From the NCBI GenBank assembly GCA_034429475.1, contig DAOUGD010000136.1, positions 1-64,000 on the forward strand: 64,000 nt of DNA. Reading direction: 5' to 3'. Made by a program: the position numbers and the translations under genes. This stretch comes from JAKQHY01 sp034429475. Its GTDB lineage: Bacteria; Chloroflexota; Anaerolineae; B4-G1; SLSP01. The notes under the pieces were generated by a model that ran no database searches, was not told where the DNA came from, and was given only the letters and a program-made list of their open reading frames with translations. Below are positions 54,101 to 59,358 of the stretch, in pieces; the first letter of the stretch is position 1, and each line of letters opens with the position of its first letter.

Positions 54101-54107
54101 TACTCAT
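48186..54107 (-). CDS. Alpha-2-macroglobulin-family lipoprotein without thioester motif
   Basis: A 1973-residue outer-surface lipoprotein: signal MSKRISYLLLAPWLL, lipobox WISGC (Cys23), then a Thr/Pro linker. Four Ig-like (Big_5) domains follow at about 60-470, each starting like VVVTHSPRTGQDSPLDTEIV or VTQVDPADAAIEVRADAP. The macroglobulin domains, bait region and the complement-like alpha/alpha toroid (DLGDSWQQAVTVSLARLYVR) come after. In family members with a reactive thioester the toroid starts YPYGCxEQ; here it reads Y1470-P-Y-E-T-T-D, so Cys and Gln are missing and no thioester can form, as in some YfaS-type proteins. It probably traps proteases or has a structural role. GGAGGAG supports ATG 54107; an upstream in-frame ATG at 54209 adds no signal peptide. 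Confidence 0.9.
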   Translation of the reverse strand: MSKRISYLLLAPWLLLLLWISGCNLGLLRSPTATPAPTLTVTPEPSPMLTATPTPPMPAGPYPPVVVTHSPRTGQDSPLDTEIVVQFDQPMDRDSVAQSFHLSPPVDGDLVWRDNSTLVFRPKALTSATRYRVSLDTEARSTEGLSLANELVFAFSTVAPLRVTQVDPADAAIEVRADAPVFIAFNRAVIPVNCVGQVARADCPALPLKFSPAVLGDGVWINTSLYRFDPLSGWAAGATYQVTLEAGVRSVDGATLAEPTVWYFNTALPVIQEISPQFGQKDVLLETGVRVKFNTPMDQEITGSVFSVRAEDGAIISGTVTWADGGALLVFTPTRRLNLDTRYTVRVGERARAITSVPLQNPQSWMFETIPAPTVQAFAPADGARGTPVDTPLRITFAGAIDAATVAANLRIEPDPGVENLYGYFDHETNTYQVSWDKEPRTEYCVTLASGVTDVYDHEIAEENSACFTTGDLAPLIGPVSDWDMLTLNAADSARFYFLVRNLDEMDFVLSELDETTFIRGPRIGDGTPLREWAEAFDVPVNRMTAAPVTLTRRGTPLPTGYYALSWTAPLWGERRVNLAVVDLHLLLKLAPEEALVWVTDLRSGEPISRTAVRLVDQEGVLLAAGTTNNDGLAQIPLSPRSDLWQNVAAIVGEPGAPGFGLAVTSWQAEASPWAFDLATDYGPFMPFTTFLYTDRSLYYPGQKMHFWGVVREGSDVDYRLPDATMPVGVVLQDVQGNTLYSDTLALSEQGTFAGEIFLMENVAVGGYRLFVTAAGVEQPLQTLNLTVAASRKAAFEVTVTPEFAQILQGQSARALVQAAYLFGGPVAHTPLHWTVRATPYLSDAQVSQPIAEGDAATDAQGQFLIELPATLKSLSSQQWRFEATLSDEDGLPVSGAGAMVIHAAGVYLGVQPQQWVVAAGSRTAVEVRAWDWFQAPAPAQKVTVTLLSRVWYPVAPSVVESGWAYTDTVVSTLDVTTAADGLVTADLKPPRSGVYIIVAETRDAAGNVARAETSLWVSGDGTAQWPSVAGRLTPVADLSRYQVGNTARILLPIAFEGPYQVLMTVERDKILHIERFAFETPDPVIELPIPATYFPNVVVSFVAIRMADEAYPTPDVRAGYVQLLVESTQAQIDVTVTPDQQTSYAPGDSVVLTVRTADVNGAPVAAEVSLAVVDQAVWRLRAGAVPQILETFYGARSLRVATGDSLLVSFNRLVQDLDRLAAEAAGSAAGQTAGGMGDRAASMATAIGVSFPDTALWEARLQTDDSGEVEIPLTLPDALTTWVAVAQAVTADTQVGQAQVELPVTKPLLIHPETPRFLVVGDRPQVAAVVHNRTEQALEVAITLEADGVLVESAAVQSITIPAGGQARVAWSLVVPQTEAALASLLFSAEGGGYADTSQPAFGGTEGIPLYRYVTSEAANVSGALSEAGRRLETLLIPEEMGAASSLQVRVDHSLASAVLDGLAYLDDYPYETTDALVNHFLPQLVAYQTLQTLEIAAPDLGDSWQQAVTVSLARLYVRQNPDGGWGWWQGESDLALTSYVIIGLARARAAGFSVHSAVLERAVAFVNGALPTGLQSAAPPSRYILALYALAEADYAWPGGTAGALYTKRDGLDAAGKSYLTLALGRIDASDTRLSTLLNALREDAVTSATAAHWEASASSQYWETDAQVTALAIAVFAHFAPDDPLLPLAVRWLMAVRDAEHWATPYETAWSLLALAESMRATTDWQADYTWDVALNGSRLTEATTDPAAPNPAWKVQVGRQGGESLPMLRSGTSVLVASRTDGAGSLYYAARLALSWPADEVMAESRGMLLFREYCEATPPTDTPTLCRPVQQVHSGDLIEVRLTLTLPQVRHYVALEDPYPAGFAPVAVTSLSLLPPTPTLTLTDTGALTPTLMGGWGDPFEHRELLDAQAAFFARELPAGTYQVIYRLRAALPGVYQTLPARVYEVYFPEVWARSGGGVLGVLPPEGE

Positions 54108-54166
54108 CAGGCGTCTCCTCCCGAAATCCACGGAAACGTATCTTATACCAGCCGCAAGAAAACGCA

Positions 54167-54192
54167 AACGCAGACCGATGCCGGTCTGCGTT
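54167..54192 (-). terminator. Terminator of the Hsp20-GTPase operon
   Basis: A perfect 11-bp stem (AACGCAGACCG with CGGTCTGCGTT) and a 4-nt loop, 36 bp after the hsp20 stop. On the minus strand it is followed by a TTTTC run a few bases on. It separates the signalling operon from the macroglobulin-ppk pair. Confidence 0.7.
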
Positions 54193-54227
54193 CTCTTCTG
54201 AAGCTTCAATAGGGGGCAAGGCGCTGA

Positions 54228-54677
54228 TCACACCGGGATTTTGACCACCGGCTGGGACTGCGTCCGCTTCTTTTTAGGGAGCGCCACCGTCAGCACGCCG
54301 TCTTGCAGACTGGCCTCTGCCGATTGTGAAGACACCGGCACATCCAGAGTCACTGTGCGCACGAAACGTCCGACAGGACGTTCGTAAACGCGGTAGGCCA
54401 CATTGCGCAAGGCCGGGCCGTAGGTGCCGCTCAATGTAAGCTGGTTTTCCATCAAGGTGATTTCGATATCCTCCGCCTTGACCCCCGGCACGGAAGCGCG
54501 CACCACCACCTCGTCCGCCGTCAAATAAACATCCACCAACAACTGGGCAGCAGCATCCCCAGTACTCAGCGCATGGGCGACCTGAGCCGGGGCAAACCGC
54601 GCATCCACCCACAGGTGATGGAGAGCATCCCGCAAGGCAGCCCAATTCTCACGCGGCGCAAACCTGAAACGATTCAT
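54228..54677 (-). CDS. Hsp20/alpha-crystallin family small heat-shock protein
   Basis: An ATP-independent chaperone that binds unfolding proteins in large oligomers. The 149-residue protein has a variable N-terminal arm (1-45) and an alpha-crystallin domain (about 47-137; VDVYLTADEVVVRASVPGVK, RPVGRFVRTVTLDVPVSSQS, then the conserved A-x-x-x-n-G-V-L as EASLQDGVLTVALPK). The C-terminal I-x-I-like anchor is VVKIPV. The start overlaps the end of the GTPase gene by 4 bp (ATGA), so it is the last gene of the signalling operon. Coupling of a small heat-shock protein to a GTPase is unusual and the reason is not clear. Confidence 0.93.
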   Translation of the reverse strand: MNRFRFAPRENWAALRDALHHLWVDARFAPAQVAHALSTGDAAAQLLVDVYLTADEVVVRASVPGVKAEDIEITLMENQLTLSGTYGPALRNVAYRVYERPVGRFVRTVTLDVPVSSQSAEASLQDGVLTVALPKKKRTQSQPVVKIPV

Positions 54678-55192
54678 CGCAGCAATTGACGCACTTGCTC
54701 CAGAACTTTGACGACAGACGCCTTCTCCAGCGCCACACAGGGCAGCACCAGGACGTTGTCCGGCAAAGACAGCGCCTTGCGGATCACCTCAGGCGCTTGG
54801 GTTGAAGGCTCATCCTGCTTATTCGCCACCACCACATAGGGCGCTTTTGTGTACTTGCGAAATGTGCGGATGATCGGCGTCACGTCAATCCAACTGGCCC
54901 GATCGCTGCTGTCCACCAACACGATGAAGCCATCCATCTCGCGGCTCAGGATCGGCCACATAAATTCAAAGCGCGCCTGTCCCGGCGTGCCGTACAGATG
55001 CAAAGTGTATTCCGGCATCCGCACCTGACCGTAATCCATCGCCACGGTGGTTTCCTCTTTGCCATCCCGCACCACACCGGGGTCTGAAATACGCCGCTCC
55101 GTGGTGACGATGTCAATATCACTGGCAACGCGCACAAATGCGGTTTTGCCGGTGTTGAATGGACCGGTGACGACTAGCTTATACGTTTTCAT
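54674..55192 (-). CDS. Small Ras-like GTPase (COG2229/MglA-like type)
   Basis: A 172-residue cytoplasmic switch protein. P-loop G1 is TGPFNTGKTAF (residues 9-19), the switch region carries several Thr (REETTVAMDYG-like at 44-55), G3 is YGTPGQARFE in place of DTPGQ, and G4 is NKQD (about 124-127) for guanine specificity. Related bacterial GTPases act in polarity or in modules with roadblock/LC7 proteins, but none is encoded nearby. It lies between an OmpR-type regulator and hsp20 on the same strand, overlapping hsp20 by 4 bp. With FHA, PP2C and kinase genes upstream it probably belongs to one signalling system (inference). Confidence 0.9.
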   Translation of the reverse strand: MKTYKLVVTGPFNTGKTAFVRVASDIDIVTTERRISDPGVVRDGKEETTVAMDYGQVRMPEYTLHLYGTPGQARFEFMWPILSREMDGFIVLVDSSDRASWIDVTPIIRTFRKYTKAPYVVVANKQDEPSTQAPEVIRKALSLPDNVLVLPCVALEKASVVKVLEQVRQLLR

Positions 55193-55242
55193 TTCATCCC
55201 CACACTTTCGCTAAATCCTGGAAGTTTACTTTCTGTAGCTGG

Positions 55243-55974
55243 TTATTTGTGCTGAAAATCTACGAAACGGTATCCGATGCCGCGCTCAGTAAAAATATAC
55301 CGCGGGTGTTCCAAATCTGGTTCGATCTTTTTTCGCAGGTAATTGACATACAAACGCAAATACGAAACAGCGTCCTTGTACTCATATCCCCACACTTTAG
55401 AAAGCAGCGTATCATGTGGAATCGTCCAACCCGCGTTTTCAATCAGTTGACGCAACAAGCGGAATTCAGTAGGACGCAATTTGATGCGCTCGCCGCCCAC
55501 GATCACCGAACCGGTATTGAAATCCACGCTGAGGTAGTCGTCAATCACCAGCGCAGCCGTGTCGGGAGAAGACGTCAGTGATTGCGTGCGCCGCAGCACC
55601 GCCCGTACCCGGCTGACCAGTTCGCGCGGACTGAAGGGCTTAGTGACATAATCGTCGGCGCCCAAGTCCAATCCCCGCACCTTGTCTTCCTCGGAGTTGC
55701 GCACCGTGAGCATCACGACCGGAACGCTGGAGGTCTCCCTGATCATGCGCAACGTCTCAAAGCCATCCATCTCCGGCATCATGACGTCAAGTAAGACCAG
55801 GTCCGGCATCTTCTCGCGCACTTGATCCAACGCTTTCAACCCATCGGAGGCGTCAACGACCCGAAACCCCTCCATCTCCAGGTTGATCTGCACAAATCGA
55901 ATGATGCGCGGTTCATCATCCACAATCAGCACCAGTGGACGGCGCTCTCCCTCATTCGCGGACGAAGGTAACAA
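55243..55974 (-). CDS. OmpR/PhoB-type response regulator
   Basis: A 243-residue DNA-binding regulator. The receiver domain (about 14-130) has the acidic pair VDDEP, phospho-acceptor Asp in LVLLDVMMPEMDG, Thr in VMLTVRN and Lys in YVTKPFSP. The effector is a winged helix (about 150-240; LRPTEFRLLRQLIENAG, LSKVWGYEYKDAVSYLRLYV). The start is TTG at 55974, with GAGG 6 nt upstream, and lies inside the 3' end of the preceding small gene (23-bp overlap). No partner kinase gene is adjacent on this strand; the receiver-kinase gene at 63.5 kb is one candidate, and an upstream Ser/Thr kinase might also modify it. Confidence 0.94.
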   Translation of the reverse strand: MLPSSANEGERRPLVLIVDDEPRIIRFVQINLEMEGFRVVDASDGLKALDQVREKMPDLVLLDVMMPEMDGFETLRMIRETSSVPVVMLTVRNSEEDKVRGLDLGADDYVTKPFSPRELVSRVRAVLRRTQSLTSSPDTAALVIDDYLSVDFNTGSVIVGGERIKLRPTEFRLLRQLIENAGWTIPHDTLLSKVWGYEYKDAVSYLRLYVNYLRKKIEPDLEHPRYIFTERGIGYRFVDFQHK

Positions 55975-56194
55975 TTTTGTCCTCGCCCTCCGTAGTCAAC
56001 ACTTCAATGCTCATAATGCGGTGCCAGGGATAAACCACCACATTGGTTTCCGGCAGCAAATAGGTCACGTCCCGACCATCCCGCAGACGAGGACTACGAA
56101 TCAACAAATACTGGGATGAAGGATCGGGCATTTCCTCAATCTCGCCTACCACGGCGTCCTCATTGAGAATATGCAGCAAGATAGTCAGTGCCAT
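55952..56194 (-). CDS. Small beta-rich protein of unknown function
   Basis: An 80-residue protein without signal or membrane segment. Alternating hydrophobic strands (LTILLHILNEDAVVGEIEEM, SQYLLIRSPRLRDG, NVVVYPWHRIMSIEVLTTEG) suggest a small barrel of the Sm- or PilZ-like kind. AAGGAGG lies 7 nt before the ATG and the end overlaps the response regulator start, so it is a real operon member. I do not recognise the family. Comparable small proteins of about 80 residues occur in Chloroflexota signalling operons, but that is a general impression and not evidence of function. Confidence 0.72.
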   Translation of the reverse strand: MALTILLHILNEDAVVGEIEEMPDPSSQYLLIRSPRLRDGRDVTYLLPETNVVVYPWHRIMSIEVLTTEGEDKIVTFVRE

Positions 56195-56249
56195 ATCGAA
56201 ACCTCCTTATGATGAGACCGACAATCCCACGGAGGGGCGCCGGCTGTGG

Positions 56250-56783
56250 TTACTTGTCATTCGTGTAGATATGCACTTTGGTGCGCATCGTCCCGAACAT
56301 CAAGGAATCGCTATCTCGAAAGGCGTAGGGCAAATAAGGCGTCACCCGTTCATCGTTGAGGAATGTACCATTGGTGCTGTCCAGGTCTTCCACAAAACAC
56401 GTCCCATCGCGGGTATACACACGCGCATGACGCCGCGATACCCCCTGCTCCAACCCGCCATCCGTCGTCATATCCAGTTCGGGGAAGATGCCGTGCGCTG
56501 CATCTAACCGCCCCACCAAAATTTCCCGGTCGGCAGATAGCAATACCTTACGTCCCGTATTCAAAACCTCAACTTCGATGTTAATGACTTTATTTTCGAC
56601 TTCGTCCTCTTTGCCTTCCTGACGTGGACGCGCTAAACGGCCGTCCTCCTGTTCCGGCAACGGCTCAGTGCGCAGCGGGCCCCCGGAAGGGAGATAGGTG
56701 CCACATTGAACGCAAAATAACGTCCCTGGCAGATTTTCAGCGCCGCAAGATGGGCAAACGATTTTACTTCCTTTATGAGTCAT
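56250..56783 (-). CDS. Zinc-ribbon and FHA domain protein
   Basis: A 177-residue reader of phosphothreonine. The N-terminal zinc ribbon (CPSCGAENLPGTLFCVQCG) is followed by a charged linker (about 40-70) and an FHA domain (about 72-172) with the hallmark loops EILVGRLD, VSRRHARVYTRDG and DLDSTNGTFLNDERV, so the phosphopeptide-binding Arg, Ser-x-x-His and Asn-Gly are intact. The ATG at 56783 has GGAGG nearby; an in-frame ATG at 56795 is less well placed. It follows the DnaJ-VWA gene by 14 bp. Its natural partners would be targets of the Ser/Thr kinase upstream, with PP2C as the eraser. Confidence 0.92.
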   Translation of the reverse strand: MTHKGSKIVCPSCGAENLPGTLFCVQCGTYLPSGGPLRTEPLPEQEDGRLARPRQEGKEDEVENKVINIEVEVLNTGRKVLLSADREILVGRLDAAHGIFPELDMTTDGGLEQGVSRRHARVYTRDGTCFVEDLDSTNGTFLNDERVTPYLPYAFRDSDSLMFGTMRTKVHIYTNDK

Positions 56784-56797
56784 CCTTACCTCCAAAT

Positions 56798-58261
56798 TTA
56801 TGCTGAAGGGATTGATAGTGCGCGGGTACCATAGCGCAACTTCTTGCGCCCGGTACCGGTTGGGTCCCCGCCCTGGGAAATACGCCCAACTTCCAGCATG
56901 GCTGCCTGGCCCAGTTCCCGGTAGCCCATATTAAATAATTGTGTGGCGGCGGCCTCCAAAAACTGAGTGGCCCGCCGCGAATCACCAGATTCTAACGCAT
57001 GCCACGCCCGTTCTTGCAACTGGAATACACTCAATCGCTGCAAAGCATTGAGCAATCGGGGCGGCACCGGCGCTGGCTCCACATCCGGCGCAAAGGTGAC
57101 GGTCACGTCACGGCGCATCACGATCGGCGTTGAACTGGCCGAGTCTTCCGCCTCCAAATCAAAACGCAGAATCCGCCGCTCTCCAGCGTCCTGTCGATCA
57201 ATGGTCAATTCCCATACGACCGAGAGCGGCTCGCCAACGGTCAAATTGCCCAAAGAAACCACATGATCAGGGGTGGATTCCAGTACCTCCATATAGGGTG
57301 CCGCGCGTTGCACGGCGCGCAAATGGACGTAGGGCGCCAAATTGGCTCGCAATTGCACCCGTCGCGCTACGGCGCTACTCAACCCCTGGATGTGATCACG
57401 CAGGATACTGCGCAGTTGCGAAGGTGAGTGAATGTATTGGGAAACTCCGCCCCCATACTGTGCCAATCTATCCAAAAATGCATCGTTCCAGTCCTCACCG
57501 ATACCGAGAGCTGAAATGCCCAAGCCCTCGGCGGCAGCCCGACGCGCCTCGGTGAGGGCAAATTCCTCATCTCCGTAGGTGCGACCATCGGTCAACAAAA
57601 TGACGTGGTTAATGCTGTCAGATGACATTCCGGCGCGCAATTGTTCTAAACCGGCCAGCAGGCCACGATAGATTTCCGTCCCGCCACCAGGATTCAACGC
57701 AGCAATCGCCGAATTAAAAAAAGGGACATTGCGCACATACTCCGATGGCGCCAAAACCTCCGCGCGATCGCTGAAGGCTACAATCGCCAACCGATCCTCT
57801 GCCTGCAAAGAACGCAACAGATCCTGAGCAGCGATTTTAACGTTCTGCATCCGCACTCCACGCATTGAGGTACTGCGATCGATGACCAAAGCCAGGTTCA
57901 GGCGGCGGCGTGATCCTTCCAATTCTTTCTTGACCTGTAGATCCAACATCACATAGAACATCTGCGCCATATCCAACACGGGTAACTGCCGGACATTCTG
58001 AAACAACTCCAACTTGAGAGGCGACTCTTGGGAAAGGCCCCGCGCCACCCGCTGCTGATCGTAGGCCCGCCGTAACGTCGCGTCGCCGAGGATTTCATAC
58101 GCCTCATGGATGGCGCGGAAGCGCGCCGCATCCCCCCGTCCGCTGTCTGGATGATATTGGCGCGCCCTATCGCGATAAACCTTCTTGATTAGTTCGACGT
58201 CAGCTTCAACGGGAACTTCAAGAATAGCGTAATAATCCTTCTGTGGATCAATAACGGGCAT
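56798..58261 (-). CDS. DnaJ-domain and von Willebrand factor A-domain fusion protein
   Basis: A 487-residue soluble protein. An N-terminal J domain (residues 8-72) has the essential HPD at 37-39 (RQYHPDSGRG), so it can stimulate an Hsp70. A VWA domain follows (about 120-300) with an intact metal site: DRSTS, the Thr in GGGTEIYRG and LTDGRTYGDEE. The C-terminal part (about 310-487) is beta-rich and then helical, as in bacterial VWA proteins of the TerD/BatA sort. The combination of J domain and VWA in one chain is uncommon. It lies between PP2C and FHA genes, 9 bp after the PP2C stop, in the signalling operon. Confidence 0.9.
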   Translation of the reverse strand: MPVIDPQKDYYAILEVPVEADVELIKKVYRDRARQYHPDSGRGDAARFRAIHEAYEILGDATLRRAYDQQRVARGLSQESPLKLELFQNVRQLPVLDMAQMFYVMLDLQVKKELEGSRRRLNLALVIDRSTSMRGVRMQNVKIAAQDLLRSLQAEDRLAIVAFSDRAEVLAPSEYVRNVPFFNSAIAALNPGGGTEIYRGLLAGLEQLRAGMSSDSINHVILLTDGRTYGDEEFALTEARRAAAEGLGISALGIGEDWNDAFLDRLAQYGGGVSQYIHSPSQLRSILRDHIQGLSSAVARRVQLRANLAPYVHLRAVQRAAPYMEVLESTPDHVVSLGNLTVGEPLSVVWELTIDRQDAGERRILRFDLEAEDSASSTPIVMRRDVTVTFAPDVEPAPVPPRLLNALQRLSVFQLQERAWHALESGDSRRATQFLEAAATQLFNMGYRELGQAAMLEVGRISQGGDPTGTGRKKLRYGTRALSIPSA

Positions 58262-58270
58262 ACCTACCTG

Positions 58271-59206
58271 CTAGTCTTGGCCTTGCCAAATCTTGACCAG
58301 GATTACTGAGATATTGTCATTCCCACCGGCGGCGTTTGCGGCATTCACCAATTGCCGACACGCTTCATGCGGGGTAGCCTCGTTCGCAATCAAGCGTGCA
58401 ATTTCGGTCTCTCCCAACATTCCCCATAGACCATCTGTGCATAAAAGGAAAGAATCGCCGCCTTGCAACGTGGAAGTGGATATATCCACTTCCAACCCCC
58501 CACCCTGGCCGATGGCGCGGTACAATACGTTGCGCTGTGGATGAGTTGCGGCTTCCTCTTCCGTCAACTGTCCGATCTCGATCAACCGATTCACCAGGGA
58601 GTGGTCGTGGGTGATCTGCTGGAATGATTCCGCAGCACGCCACAAATAAGCGCGGCTATCGCCTACGTGGCCCACAAACAGACGATCTCCCAACACCAGA
58701 CCGCACGTCAAGGTACTGCCACTACCGGGCAAATCCTGAGTGACCAGACGATTGGCCTGGGTAATGGCCTCGCGCATAACTTCCACCAGTGACTGCTGGT
58801 CAGCGCCGCGGTCAAGGCCGGATAACAATGGCATGTAGACCTGGGAAATCAAATGGGCGGATACGATGCGTACGGCTAAGGAACTGGCTACTTCGCCGGC
58901 CTGATGCCCACCCATACCGTCGGCCAACACAAACAGACCAAACGACGGCGTGGCATTGCTGGCATCTTGTTCACCGGTAAACACAAATAACGCATCCTCG
59001 TTATGTCCACGCACCCGGCCAACGTCAGTCTGCCAGCCGACAGAGAATTTGCCGGAACATGGGGCACCCTCGCCCGACGGTAATTCGGTCGCCGGCACCG
59101 GCGGCGTCTCCTCCGGTTCGCGAATGAAGGTCATGGGAATCTCAGGAGCGGATTTCTTCTGAGAAGCGCCGAAAAGCTGCTGTAGCCAAGTCTTTAAGTT
59201 AGCCAT
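58271..59206 (-). CDS. PP2C-family Ser/Thr protein phosphatase
   Basis: A metal-dependent phosphatase that would reverse the kinase encoded upstream. The 311-residue protein has an N-terminal region of about 65 residues and a PP2C domain with all key blocks: TDVGRVRGHNEDALFV, FVLADGMGGHQAGEVAS, FVGHVGDSRAYLWR, LLCTDGLWGML and AGGNDNISVILVKI. There is no membrane segment. The ATG at 59206 (MANLKTWLQQLFG) with GGGAG upstream is the start; the open frame continues 25 residues further, but that part is a translation of the GGGATTAGGG palindrome. It is the first gene of the seven-gene minus-strand run that ends with hsp20. Confidence 0.95.
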   Translation of the reverse strand: MANLKTWLQQLFGASQKKSAPEIPMTFIREPEETPPVPATELPSGEGAPCSGKFSVGWQTDVGRVRGHNEDALFVFTGEQDASNATPSFGLFVLADGMGGHQAGEVASSLAVRIVSAHLISQVYMPLLSGLDRGADQQSLVEVMREAITQANRLVTQDLPGSGSTLTCGLVLGDRLFVGHVGDSRAYLWRAAESFQQITHDHSLVNRLIEIGQLTEEEAATHPQRNVLYRAIGQGGGLEVDISTSTLQGGDSFLLCTDGLWGMLGETEIARLIANEATPHEACRQLVNAANAAGGNDNISVILVKIWQGQD

Positions 59207-59230
59207 TGATAGATACTCCCTTGAAAATAG

Positions 59231-59347
59231 TGATTGGGGATTGAGGATTAGGGATTGGGACAGCCCATCCCTAATCCCCAATCCCTAATCCCTGCGGTGA
59301 AAGTTTTCAACCAACCGCTGGTGAACCGCAAGTTAATGAGGAATTCC
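59231..59347. repeat. GGGATTAGGG palindrome followed by an AACCGCTGGTGAA repeat
   Basis: Arms of GATTAGGGATTGGG type (59231-59293) match the palindrome at 18021-18082. They are followed by a copy of the TTTTCA-CCAACCGCTGGTGAAC unit (59303-59347) also present at 36837-36879. They fill the gap between the kinase and PP2C genes. Confidence 0.75.
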
Positions 59348-59358
59348 TCTGTTAAGGG

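Noticed and set aside
58271..59281. Longer N-terminus of the PP2C phosphatase
   Set aside because: The extra residues translate the GGGATTAGGG palindrome, and a ribosome site supports ATG 59206.
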